Assembly: GCA_903921785.1 (NCBI GenBank)
Contig: CAIXRH010000251.1
Coordinates: 1 to 44,014, forward strand
From: an uncultured Pseudomonadota bacterium
Lineage (GTDB): Bacteria > Myxococcota_A > UBA796 > SXON01
Direction: 5' to 3'
Length of the DNA: 44,014 nt
In this document: positions 8,450 to 18,300 of the stretch, piece by piece
How the letters are laid out: every line of letters begins with the position of its first letter
Position numbering within the stretch: the stretch's first letter is position 1
The notes under the pieces: generated by a model
What the model was told of the DNA's origin: nothing
Seen by the model: only the letters and a program-made list of their open reading frames with translations
Databases searched by the model: none
Made by a program: the position numbers and the translations under genes

Positions 8450-9414
8450 CGCGTGCGGGCCGACGGGGTCGGCGTGTCTCGCACCAGCTCGGCGACCACC
8501 TCTTCGGCGGTGGCGCCGTCGATCTCCGCCTCGGGGTGGAGGATGAGGCGGTGGCGCAGCACCGGCGCCGCGAGCTCCTTCACGTCGTCGGGGATCACGA
8601 AGTCCCGGCCTTCGGCGACGGCGATCACCTGCGCACCGGAGAGCAGCGCGACGGAGGCGCGAGGGGACGCGCCCACGAGCACCGATCGGTGGCTTCGGGT
8701 GCGGCCGACGAGCTCGGCGATGTAGTCCACGACCGGGGGCTCCACGTGCACCCGGCGCAGCGCGTCCTGCGCGCGGACGAGGCTGGCGGCGTCGAGCACC
8801 GGGGTGATCGTCGCTTCATCGAGGGAGGCGGCGTCGAACCCGGCGAGGTGGGCCTGGAGGATCGCGATCTCCACCGACTTCGGCGGGGAGGGGACGATCA
8901 CCTTGAGCATGAACCGGTCGAGCTGTGCTTCCGGCAGCGGCCACGTGCCCTCCGACTCGATGGGGTTCTGGGTGGCGATGGTGAAGAAGGGGCGGGCGAG
9001 GCGACGGGTGGCGCCGTCGATGGTCACCTGACGGTCGCCCATCGCCTCCAGGAGCGCGGCCTGGGTGCGTGCCGGGGCGCGGTTGATCTCGTCCGCGAGG
9101 AGCACCTCGGTGAAGACCGGGCCGGCCATGAACTCGAAACGGTGCTCCGCCTGGTTGAAGATGTTGCCGCCGGTGACGTCCGCCGGCATCAGGTCAGGCG
9201 TGAACTGGATGCGACGGAAGCGGCAGCCGAGCGCGCGGGCGAGGGTGCGGGCCAGGAGCGTCTTGCCCAGGCCTGGCGCGCCTTCGAGCAGGACGTGTCC
9301 GCCCGCGAAGAGCGCGACGAGCACCTGCCGGATGACCTCCGGCTGGCCGTGCACCACCGAGCGGATGGTGGCGTTCACCGCCTCGAGGGCGCGAGTCGTT
9401 TCGTGAGGGTCCAA
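8446..9414 (-). CDS. MoxR family AAA+ ATPase
   Basis: I start this at TTG 9414, four bases after GGAGG, giving 322 residues, the usual MoxR length. GTG 9378, overlapping the upstream stop, is an alternative but would cut the first helix. The ATPase core is complete: Walker A GAPGLGKT (K51), Walker B LLADEINRAP (D108, E109), sensor 1 TIATQNPIESEGTWPLPEAQ and the arginine-containing lid domain. MoxR proteins are chaperone-like ATPases that work with von Willebrand A partners, here the DUF58 protein encoded next. The 5' end lies inside the last codons of the DUF4129-DUF4350 gene, so the two are translationally linked. Confidence 0.95.
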   Translation of the reverse strand: MDPHETTRALEAVNATIRSVVHGQPEVIRQVLVALFAGGHVLLEGAPGLGKTLLARTLARALGCRFRRIQFTPDLMPADVTGGNIFNQAEHRFEFMAGPVFTEVLLADEINRAPARTQAALLEAMGDRQVTIDGATRRLARPFFTIATQNPIESEGTWPLPEAQLDRFMLKVIVPSPPKSVEIAILQAHLAGFDAASLDEATITPVLDAASLVRAQDALRRVHVEPPVVDYIAELVGRTRSHRSVLVGASPRASVALLSGAQVIAVAEGRDFVIPDDVKELAAPVLRHRLILHPEAEIDGATAEEVVAELVRDTPTPSARTR

Positions 9415-11132
9415 AGGGCCTCCGTGAGCCAGGGTTCGTCGGGAGCGGGCGGCCCGCGCGGGTCGGCGGCGGCCGCCTCCGCACGAGCGATGAGGTTGCG
9501 GACGTAGTACGGGTCTTCCCCGAGGCGCGAGGCCACGAGATCGGCGAGGGCGTCCCCGCCGCGGTCGCGGGCGCCCACGGCGGTGCGGATGCGGGGGAGG
9601 GCGCGGGCAGCCACGGCGGCGAGGCCCACGCGGCTGGCACGGGATGTCCGGTAGAAGTCGGCGACGGCGCGGAGGTGGACCACGAAGTCCCGCGGGGGCG
9701 CCTCGGTGACCGGGCGACGGGTGGCGAACGCCCGCCCTTGGGACGCGCCCCAGAGGAGCCACGTGAGCACCAGCTGGGCGAACGCCACGCCGAACCCGGC
9801 CTCCACGAGCTCGTGCGCCGCGGAAGGCCGTTCGGCGTCGCGCTGCACGATCGTGACCTTGGACCCGCTGGCGACGCCGAGGAGGGTCACCAACGCGTTG
9901 ACGTTCTCGTGGCGGTACAGGCTGCCGTCGTCGAGCACGTGATCGTTGGCGACCACGACCAACTGCCCGACGCCGTGCTGCACCGACATCGCCACCGGCT
10001 CGTTGTCCACGTCGTACCAGGCGAGCGGGGCGCCGCCGTCGAGGTGGTGGCCGCCCAGCGGCAAGTGCAGGGTGGTGAGCGGGATGGTGTTTCCGTCGGC
10101 GTCGACCCCGTCGACGTACAGCGCGCCCGTCCGGGAGGGGCCGCGGTCGTGGAGCCCTAGGGGCTCGACCAGGTCCAGGATGTCCGTGCCGAACACGTAG
10201 ACGAGGGTGCCCTCCTGGACCACCTGGAGCACGGCGTCCAGCTCCTCCTGCGTCGTCCCCGTCGACGGAATCCAGAGCTGCACGTCGCCGCTCTCCACCT
10301 CGGTGGCTTCGTCCACGGTGATCCCCTGCTCCTCCAGCACGTCGCGCAAGAGACTGTGGTCCCCGGGGCCCGCCCAGGCGGGGGCGACGGTGAGCAGGAA
10401 GGCCACGGCGAGCCCCGTCAGCCGGGCCGCGGCGCGGAGCGCGCCGTCGACCGCCTCGCGGCCGAGCGGCACCCCGGCGTACCGGGCACGCTCAATTGCA
10501 GCGACGAGGACGCGGAGCCCGGTCTGCGCTTCCGGGGCGTCGTATATGGCGCGGACGAGCTCCCGATCCGTGCGCCCCGGGTCGGGGAGGATGCGCCCTT
10601 CGCCTTCGAGGTGCGCGACCACCGCCGCCCTCGCGATGAGCAGCGCCTCGACGATCCGCCCCGCGTCGCGAGCGCGGAGCGCGGCGGTCCACCAGCCCGC
10701 ACCCAGGGTGACCCCCACCTGCACGGGCTCACCCTCGGGATCCAGCGGCACCGCCTCGGAGGACGCCGCGGTGTCGTCGAGATCGCGGTCGAGGTAGCGG
10801 CGGAGGAGGGCGACGAGCACACCGACCAGGACCAGACCCAGGATGAGCCAGCCGCCTCCGACCTCAAGCGCGCTCCCCGCGGAGGACGCCGGCCAGGACC
10901 AGTGGAACGCGGGCTTGGGCTTCTCCTTGGGCGCGGCTTCGTCCGCCGAGCCACTGCAGCCGCCCTGCGGCGCGGCGAGCCTCGCAGCCCGCTCGTCCGC
11001 GCAGGCCTTGGCGAGGCCGGTGCACTCGGCCGGGACCGAATCGCACCACTGTTCGTCCCGGGCGCCGAGCGGAGAAGGGTCGGTGCACCAGTCCGGGAGG
11101 TCGGCGAAGGCGAGGGTCACCAGGAGGATCAC
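9375..11132 (-). CDS. DUF4129-DUF4350 fusion membrane protein
   Basis: GTG 11132 overlaps the previous stop by four bases and gives 585 residues beginning with a short signal peptide. After a Cys-containing N-terminal region there is a membrane helix (about 92-115) and a DUF4129-like segment with RARDAGRIVEALLIARAAV and DPGRTDRELVRAI. A second helix near 240-255 leads into a DUF4350-like domain (DEATEVESGDVQLWIPS, then TLVYVFGTD), and a third helix near 465-485 is followed by a helical tail with DFVVHLRAVADFYRTSRASR. In most MoxR operons DUF4129 and DUF4350 are separate genes; here they appear as one chain. Both are thought to be membrane partners of the MoxR/DUF58 machine; the function is not established. 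Confidence 0.82.
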   Translation of the reverse strand: MILLVTLAFADLPDWCTDPSPLGARDEQWCDSVPAECTGLAKACADERAARLAAPQGGCSGSADEAAPKEKPKPAFHWSWPASSAGSALEVGGGWLILGLVLVGVLVALLRRYLDRDLDDTAASSEAVPLDPEGEPVQVGVTLGAGWWTAALRARDAGRIVEALLIARAAVVAHLEGEGRILPDPGRTDRELVRAIYDAPEAQTGLRVLVAAIERARYAGVPLGREAVDGALRAAARLTGLAVAFLLTVAPAWAGPGDHSLLRDVLEEQGITVDEATEVESGDVQLWIPSTGTTQEELDAVLQVVQEGTLVYVFGTDILDLVEPLGLHDRGPSRTGALYVDGVDADGNTIPLTTLHLPLGGHHLDGGAPLAWYDVDNEPVAMSVQHGVGQLVVVANDHVLDDGSLYRHENVNALVTLLGVASGSKVTIVQRDAERPSAAHELVEAGFGVAFAQLVLTWLLWGASQGRAFATRRPVTEAPPRDFVVHLRAVADFYRTSRASRVGLAAVAARALPRIRTAVGARDRGGDALADLVASRLGEDPYYVRNLIARAEAAAADPRGPPAPDEPWLTEALWTLTKRLAPSRR

Positions 11133-11887
11133 CGGGTGCCCTCCTCGATGGACGCCGAGTAGACGGCGAACCACGCGTCGAGCCCCTCACGCTGGGTACG
11201 CAGTTCGAGGTAGGCGCAGAAGCGCACGATCGACAGCAGGGGTTGCACGGCGAGGGCGCCGAGTACGTAGAACGGGGTGGGGTCCCCGTCGGACCAGCTG
11301 CCGAAGGGGTGGCCGAGCTGGAGCACCTCGTGGAGGAGGAGCTCGCCGGCCATGGCGAAGCTGACGAGCGCCCACGCCTCGATCGCCAGCTGCCAGACGC
11401 GCGCCGAGATCGCTTCGCCCAGTCCGTGGGTGCTCAGGTCGCCGATGCGCGTCCGCGCGGCCGCCTCTGGCCGCTCCAGCACGAGCACCTCGGGCGCGAA
11501 GGTCCAGCGGATCCAGAAGATCGGGGGGCCCACGAAGACGATCGTGGAGAGCGCGGCGAGCACCAGGTTGACCAGGGCGTTGCCGATGACCGAGAGGCTG
11601 GCGGACAGTGTGCGGGAGAAAGAGACGTCCGGGGTGCGCCCGGAGACGCGGTCACTCGCTGCGAGCAACGCCGGTACTTGGGCCGGCCGGGCCAGGAGCA
11701 CGCCGACGAAGACGCCCAACCACGGGTGCAGCCACCACCCGGCCGCCGAGATCGCGGCGGCCAAAGCCCACGCCGGCAGGGTGGCGACGAAGATTCGTCG
11801 CCAATCGGCGCGGAGCAGCACCACCGCGAGATCGATCTGCTCCAACGCCGAACGGCGCCGGAGGACGATGCCGCTCTCCCCGATCAT
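11129..11887 (-). CDS. integral membrane protein of the MoxR operon
   Basis: A 252-residue product with about five or six hydrophobic segments: residues 36-55, 60-75, 98-125, 172-190 and 210-228. The N-terminal 30 residues (LRRRSALEQIDLAVVLLRADWR) resemble the cytoplasmic lead of membrane proteins found beside SpoIIM and RDD genes. It is joined by four-base overlaps to the genes on both sides, so it almost certainly works with the RDD-SpoIIM and DUF4129 proteins. I recognise no named family with certainty. Confidence 0.78.
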   Translation of the reverse strand: MIGESGIVLRRRSALEQIDLAVVLLRADWRRIFVATLPAWALAAAISAAGWWLHPWLGVFVGVLLARPAQVPALLAASDRVSGRTPDVSFSRTLSASLSVIGNALVNLVLAALSTIVFVGPPIFWIRWTFAPEVLVLERPEAAARTRIGDLSTHGLGEAISARVWQLAIEAWALVSFAMAGELLLHEVLQLGHPFGSWSDGDPTPFYVLGALAVQPLLSIVRFCAYLELRTQREGLDAWFAVYSASIEEGTR

Positions 11888-13589
11888 CGGCGCCGCCCGG
11901 CGAAGCCGCCCAGCCAGACCACCACCAGGACCAACTGCACGACGGCGAAGCCGATCTTCAGCCAGTCCGAGAAGAGGGTGGCGGACCAGAACCCCTCGAT
12001 CGAGGCGGCGACGAGGAGCATCGCCGCGGCGCCACCCGCCAGCCGCGCCACGTCGGGGCCGGCGCGGCGAAGGCTGCCGGCACGGGTGTCTTCGCCCGGG
12101 CGAGGAGGGCGACGCCGAGGCGCATCCCCGCGGTGCCCGAGACCACCACCGCGGTCAGCTCCCAGGCGCTGTGCCCGCAGGTGTACCGCAGGAGGTTCCC
12201 CAAGAACCCCTCGCGGGCGGCGAAGCCGAAGCCGGCCCCGAGGCTGATGCCATTGGTCACGAGCACCCAGGCCGTGCCGATGCCGCCGAGCACCCCGGCG
12301 CCGGCGGCCCTCAGGGCGATCCCGACGTTGTTGAGCACGTAGAAGCCGGCCATCTCCGTGTTGTCCGACGCCGATCGGGACTCGGGGTGGCGGTACCAGT
12401 CGGCGAGCGCGCCGCGCATGGCGGGCGGGAGCATCCGATCACAGAACTCGGGGTCGAGGGCGGCGCCGAACCCCACGCCGAGGAAGGGGAGCCAGAACAG
12501 GGCCGAGCAGAGCAGGAACAGGCCGCCGTTCCGGCGGAGCGCCGCCGGAAACTCCTCAAAGAGGAACCGGTGGAGGCCCCGGAGCCAGCCTTGTCCCCGG
12601 CGACGGGCAAAACGGCGGTGCAGCAGCGCTTCGGCCTCCCAGGCGAGCTCCTCGGCGGCCCGCGCCCGGCTCGGCGCGACATCGCGGAGGCGCCCGAGCT
12701 CGGCCACCACCGCGCGCAGGCGGGACACCAGCTCTGGTGCGTCTTCGGGCGCGACCCGGTTGGCGCTTCGGTTGAGCACCTCGCGCAGCCCCTTCGCCTG
12801 ATCCTGACCGGCCGCGGCCGCGCGTTCGAGCTCGGGCTGGGCGGCGCGGGCGGCGCCGAGGAGGCGCTGGAGCACCCGGACGGCGCGGCCGCCGCCGAGC
12901 CGGTACCGCTTCGCGAAGCCGTCCACCACCCGCGCGGCGACCCACTCGCTCCACACCAGGCCGAAGCGCTCCGAGGTGGCGAGCCACTCCTCCAGGGCGC
13001 GGCGGTCCCGCACGGAGACGCGGCGGTGACGGGGGAGTACGAGCTGTTCGCCGGGCGCGAGCGGCGGCTGGATCGCCACCACGGGCTGGGGCGGCTCCAG
13101 GCGGAGCTCGCGGACGACGACCGTGCCAGCGACGAGGTCTCCGAGGCGACGAAAGCGGCCGTCGAACACCACCGACAGCACCCCGACCAAGTGAAAACCC
13201 GGAAAGACGTCGGCGACGCGGACGAGGTTGCGGAGCATCGCCTCCCGGCCGCCGATGGGCGTGCCGTCGGCGCGAAGCACGCGGAGCCCGAAAACACGCT
13301 TGCCGAGGCTGCGGCCGCTGTCGAAGGTCTCCCAGCCGGCGAACCAGACCCAGTCGAGGACGAAGATGAGCAGGTAGAAGCCGCCGAGGCCGAGGCCGCC
13401 GAAGTCCGCGCCGATCGTGAGGAACAACAGGCCGAGGAAGAACCCCACGAAGACGCGCACCACGGTGTCGACCAGCCAGGCGGCCCCGCGCGCGCCCACG
13501 CCCGCCAGCGACACGGAGAGCGCCACGTGCTCGGGCGTTTCGAGCGCGACACGGTTGTCGAGCGGCTCCGGGGGGCGGGCGACGTTCAT
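11884..13589 (-). CDS. RDD-SpoIIM fusion membrane protein, apparent frameshift near 12094-12101
   Basis: From ATG 13589 the frame encodes an RDD domain (about residues 15-165: ARGAAWLVDTVV, SLGKRVFGLRVLR, RLGDLVAGTVVVREL), a helical linker (about 200-370) and a SpoIIM/DUF95 domain (FYVLNNVGIALRA, NGISLGAGFGFA, CGHSAWEL). After LGVALLA the frame runs into an unlikely Ser/Pro/Arg tail ending at 11958. Shifting by one base within GCCCGGG restores a typical SpoIIM end: MLLVAASIEGFWSATL, a final membrane helix and a TGA at 11884 that overlaps the next ATG by four bases. A missing base in this short GC run, a real mutation, or recoding would all fit. RDD and SpoIIM are usually neighbouring separate genes in MoxR operons; here they are fused. 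The start of a longer frame at 13610 is less likely. Confidence 0.82.
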
Positions 13590-13640
13590 GCGACGCCGCA
13601 ACCGTAGCACGTGGCGCCGAGCGGGCCGGGCTCGGGGGGG

Positions 13641-15383
13641 CTACGGGCAGGGCAACGGAGAACGATCCAGGGTATAAACCGCCACTCCGTCGCGATCGGC
13701 GGCGGGCTCGCCGAGCGCAGGGGCGAGGAGGCGGCGAGCGCGGGGCCAGGCCGAGCCCTTCTGGAGGCCACCGCCCCTTCCGGCCGCGGCGCCTTCGAAC
13801 CGGGTCTCGTCCACCACCACGTAGCGGAAACCCCGAGCGAGGAGGTCGATTCGCCCCGCGTCGTCGAAGGCAGGATCCCGGGTCACCTGGAGCTCGCCGT
13901 AGTCGAGGACGAGGTCGAGGAAGGCGTTGTCCTTGCGGAGTTGGAGCGCACTTCGGCTACCGAACGCCGGTTGTTTCACCAACATCCCGCTGAGGAGGGG
14001 CTGGTGGTGGATCGTCTGGAACCACAGGTTGCGCTGGTCGCTGAGGAACGGCAGGTCGATCACCGCGCCGGGGGCCGCGTCCGCGAGGCAGACCAGGGGC
14101 GCGGGGGGATGGGCATCCCAGGTGTCCAGGGGGAGCTGAGCGGTTCGCCAGAGCTCCACCACCGAAGCGGCGGCGAAGAGCCACGGGAGCCCCCGGACCC
14201 GGCCGAGCCAGGGCACCACCGCGGCGATGGCCAGGAACACCCCGAAGATCGCGCGGCCCGGCCACCACCAGCGCCGGATGAGGTCCACGTGCGCGGCCGC
14301 CCAGATCCACGGGCGGTTGGCCAGGAAGGTGTCGCCGACGACGATCGCAGGGCCGGCGGCGGCCAAGAAGGAGAGCGCCGCCAGGGTGAGGGCGAGGACC
14401 AGCGCGGCCGGCCGCCGGGCGCGCGCGGCGAGCACGCCGGCGATCACTGCTGCGCCGACCCCCGCGAAAGCCAAGGAAGGCGGCCCGGCCGAGAAGTGCA
14501 GCTTCCCGTCCTCCTCGAACAGCGCCCCCGCCACCCCGGCGAGCGGAGCGAGTACGTGCAATCCGGCGGCCTCGCCCTCCTGGGTGCGCATCGCCAGCGG
14601 TGCGAGCAAGCCCGTGCCGTCCATCGCGAGGAGCCCCGGCACGGCGCCAGCGCGGAGCTGGTCTTGCATCGCGAGGACCGCGGGGGCGACCGCGACGGCG
14701 GCCACGAGCGCCGCGAGGCCCAAAAGCGCGGTGTCTCTCCGCCGTGTCGGGCTCACGACCAGCCGTCCGAGGCCGGTCGCCACGGCCAGGAGCCCGACCA
14801 CCAGCCCGGCGTACCAGTAGACCCAGCCGGCTGCCGCCACGGCGAGCCCGGTCGCGATGGCCCGCATCGGCGTCTTCGCGCCCCAGACCCCGGCCAGGGC
14901 CAACGCCGGGAACGCCAACCACGCCTGGGTCGGGCGGCCGCCGTGGAGCTCTTGGAGCACGAACGGGTTGAGCGCCAGCGCGACGCCGGCCGGCCACCCC
15001 CGCTCCCCGGTCACCGTCCTCCCGAGCACGCTGCCCGCCCCGAAGTTCGTGGCCACCACCACCGCGATCCACAGGTTGTACCCCGCGGTGGCGCCGAAGA
15101 GCTCCCGCAGCGGCCAGGCGAGAAGCCCGTCGAGGAGGTTGCCCCCGGTGTGCGCGAAGACGTCCTTGCCGGTGGGGTAGAAGAACAGGTCGGTGTGCAG
15201 GAGCCCCTGGCGCCCGGCGATCAACTCGCCGACGTACCAGAACCACCAGTGGGTGCCGAAGCCGTCGACGAAGCGGAGGCCGAGGGCCCGGTTCGCGGGG
15301 TCGGTCACGACGGGGGCGACGACGAGGAGGGCCGCGAGCGTCGCGAGGACGACGGTGGGGTGAGCACGGAGGCGCGAGATCAC
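13641..15383 (-). CDS. GT-C-like multispanning membrane protein
   Basis: GTG 15383 overlaps the Omp85 stop by four bases and yields 580 residues. About eleven hydrophobic segments fill residues 8-420, and a soluble C-terminal domain of about 150 residues follows. RFVDGFGTHWWFWYV places an Asp (D40) in the first periplasmic loop, followed by LFFYPTGKDVFAHTGG, the arrangement of bacterial GT-C-like membrane glycosyltransferases that use polyprenyl-linked sugars. The C-terminal part (PGAVIDLPFLSDQRNLW, RYVVVDETRFEG) is typical of large uncharacterised members. It lies between the Omp85 gene and the RDD-SpoIIM gene, pointing to envelope assembly. No exact substrate can be proposed. Confidence 0.75.
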   Translation of the reverse strand: MISRLRAHPTVVLATLAALLVVAPVVTDPANRALGLRFVDGFGTHWWFWYVGELIAGRQGLLHTDLFFYPTGKDVFAHTGGNLLDGLLAWPLRELFGATAGYNLWIAVVVATNFGAGSVLGRTVTGERGWPAGVALALNPFVLQELHGGRPTQAWLAFPALALAGVWGAKTPMRAIATGLAVAAAGWVYWYAGLVVGLLAVATGLGRLVVSPTRRRDTALLGLAALVAAVAVAPAVLAMQDQLRAGAVPGLLAMDGTGLLAPLAMRTQEGEAAGLHVLAPLAGVAGALFEEDGKLHFSAGPPSLAFAGVGAAVIAGVLAARARRPAALVLALTLAALSFLAAAGPAIVVGDTFLANRPWIWAAAHVDLIRRWWWPGRAIFGVFLAIAAVVPWLGRVRGLPWLFAAASVVELWRTAQLPLDTWDAHPPAPLVCLADAAPGAVIDLPFLSDQRNLWFQTIHHQPLLSGMLVKQPAFGSRSALQLRKDNAFLDLVLDYGELQVTRDPAFDDAGRIDLLARGFRYVVVDETRFEGAAAGRGGGLQKGSAWPRARRLLAPALGEPAADRDGVAVYTLDRSPLPCP

Positions 15384-18300
15384 AGCGCCCCCACCGCAAA
15401 GTGCACCCGGAAAACCTGCTCGTTCCGGTACGCCAGCGGCGCCGGGTTGATGCCGAGGTCGAGCTGCAACGGCCCGATGGGCGTGGAGCGGCGGATGCCC
15501 ACGCCGACGCTGCCGCGGAGGATCGGGTCGGTGCCCTGCACCGAAGAGTCGGTGGTCACGGCGGGGCTCAGCCACCAGATGTTGCCGAAGTCCGAGAAGA
15601 CGGCGAGCTGCCACGCCGTCATGCTCGCCAGGCCGAAGACCGGGAAGGGCACGTCCACTTCGGCGGAGCCGATCGCCATGGCATCCCCGCCGGTCGGCAC
15701 CCAGCGGCCGCCCGCTCCGCGCTGGCCGTGGGAGACGATGGGCTCCAGGGCGTCGGGCCAGTCCACCGGCTCCACGCTGACGTAGTTGGCGGGGCCGATC
15801 TGATCGACGTCGAAGCCGCGGAAGGAGCCGCCCCCGCCCGCCCGGAAGCGGTCCTCGATGGGCAGCACGGAGGTGCCATCGGGGACGATCGCCGCGCCCC
15901 CCCGCGCCCGAAGCACGAGGCCGAGACGCCCCACCGGCACCAGCTGTGTCCAGCTCCCGTTGGCGCTGAGGAAGGCGATGTCGCTGAGCAGATCGTCGTT
16001 GACCTTGAGGCCGAGGCTGCCGATGCCGCCCTTCGTGGGGTTGGTGACGTCGTCGCGGAGATCCAGGGCGAAGTCCGCGTCGATTCCGCTCGCCCAGCGC
16101 CCCTTGCTGGGGAGGATGGGGGAGGGGTCGGTGGGGTCGGTGACGCCCAGCTCGTCGGCCCAGGCATCCCCCGCGAGGAGCACGCCGGGGTCGATGTCGA
16201 GGAGGGTGCGGAGCTGGGCGCGGTAGCCGAGCTCGGCGCTGAGGCGTTCGCCCAGCTTGAGGCGCACGCCGATGCCCCCGCCGGAGCGCTGGATGCGGAA
16301 CGCGCGCTCCTGCTGCTGCTCGTTGAACAGCAGGTCCACCGACACCCGCTCCCCGAGGGCGGGGATGTCCGCAGCTTCGTAGCGGGCGGCGGCCTTCCAT
16401 TCCGGCGCGACGACGTCGAGGTTCCAACCATCACCCACCCAGCCGACGCCGGCCTGGCCATAGAGGGTGAGCCGGTGGGCGAGGCCGAAGAGGTTGCGGT
16501 GGCCGGCGCGCGCGAAGACGGCGGCGCCGTTGTCGGTGGCGATGCCCCCGCCCACCTCGAACGCCAGGTTCTTCTTCTCGGTCACCGAGACGACCACGTC
16601 CTTCACCCGGTCCTCGTCGCCGACGGCGTCGACGGAGACGCGAGAGAAAACCCCGAGGTCGTACAGCGACCGGCGGAGGGTGGCGAGCTGCCCGGGGGAG
16701 ACGGGATCGCCAGGATGAACGGTGATCGGTCGCTCGATCGTCTCCCGACGCGTGCGGCTGTGCCCCCGGATGAGCACGGAGCCGACGAGCACCAGAGGCC
16801 CCGGCGCCACCTCCACCCGCACGGTGGCCGTGCCGTCCGCGGCGAGCTGGGTGTCGACGTGGGCGTCGGCGTGGAGGTAGCCGAGGTCCTGGTGCGCCTC
16901 CACCAGCCGCCGCGTCCGCTCCGCGACGGTGTTCGGGTTCAGGGGCTCCCCGAGGAGGTCGGCGTAGAGTTCCGTCGCGGCGACGTCACGCTCCGCGCCT
17001 TCGATGTTCACCGCCTCCAGGATCGACCGCGGGCCCGAGTGTACGTCGTAGGTGATCTCGACGAAACGTTTGTTTCCTTTGGGCGGGCCCGGATCGAACG
17101 CCTTGCGGGTCACGGCGACGCCAAGGAAGCCCTGGGAGCGGAAGAACTCCTCGATGGCGTCCGCCGCGCGATCCGTGGTCTCCGGGGTGATGGGCTGGCG
17201 CCCGAGGAGCGCCGGGGTGAGCACCTCCCGGGCGGACTCGGCGGTGGCCTGGCAGAGGAAGCGGTCGGCGTGGGTGCGCTCCAACATCTTCTTCCGGCCG
17301 CCCTCCCCGATCGGATGCGGCGCGTCTACGCAGCCGTATCCGCCAACCCGAAAGCTGGCGCCGATGGTGTCGGGGTCGACCGCCTCGCCGATCGAGCGGG
17401 CGGTGCGGAGGAGGTAGCGGGGGCCGCGGGTGCCCCCGACGGTGAGGGTGACCCCGGCGTCCGATTCAGCGACGGTGACGGTGATGGCGGCGTCGAGGTA
17501 CCCCTGTCGGCCGACGTCGTCGGTGAGCGTGACGCCCGCCTCGGTGCCGAAATCCCGCCCGAGGCGGGCGCCTTCGTCAAGCCCCATCGCCTCCACCAGC
17601 TCGGCGCCGGTCGGGAGCGCCCGGCGATCGGCGCCCGCGGCGTAGTCGATGGTCCAGGGACGGCGCGGCTCGATGAGCACGGAGATCCGGTCCCCGCCGT
17701 CGGGGAGCGCGGAGACCTTCAGGTTCACCCTCGCCTCTGGCCACCACTTTGGGCGAGAGCCGAGGAACCCCGGCGGCCAGGCGTGCAGCCGCTTCACCAC
17801 CGCGTCCTGGGCGGCGCGGAGCGCGGCGTCGGTCCACGGGCGCCCGACCACGAGGCCATTGCGGGCGAGGATCGCCTGGACCTGAGGGGATGTGAGCGCG
17901 TCGTTGGGGCGCACCTTCAGCTCGGCCATCCGCTGGGGCGCGCCTTCGTCCACCACGAGGGTGAGCTGGGCATCGCCGTCGTCGTCGAAGCTGCGGGTGA
18001 GCGTGGCCTTGACGGCCGGATATCCGCGCTCACGGTACGCGGTGGCGACGGCGGCTTCCCAGCGGGAGGGGTCGTCGCGATCCCAGGCGTCGCCCTGGGC
18101 GAGGCCGATGCGACCGAGGAGCTCCTTCGGGCCGATCGCCTTGGCGCCCGTGACCGTGAGCTTCGCCACCCGCGGGGTCGGATAGACCCGGTATTCCACG
18201 CGGACGCCGTCGATCTGGTCGCCGTTGGGCAGCTCCGCCGGCCAGGGGTCGATCCAAGCCTCTACCTGGGCGAACTGGCCAGCTCGATAGAGGGTGGCCA

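Noticed and set aside
13670-16427. Longer version of the GT-C-like gene starting near 16427
   Set aside because: The added region is an out-of-frame shadow of Omp85; the GTG at 15383 overlaps the Omp85 stop as other genes here do.
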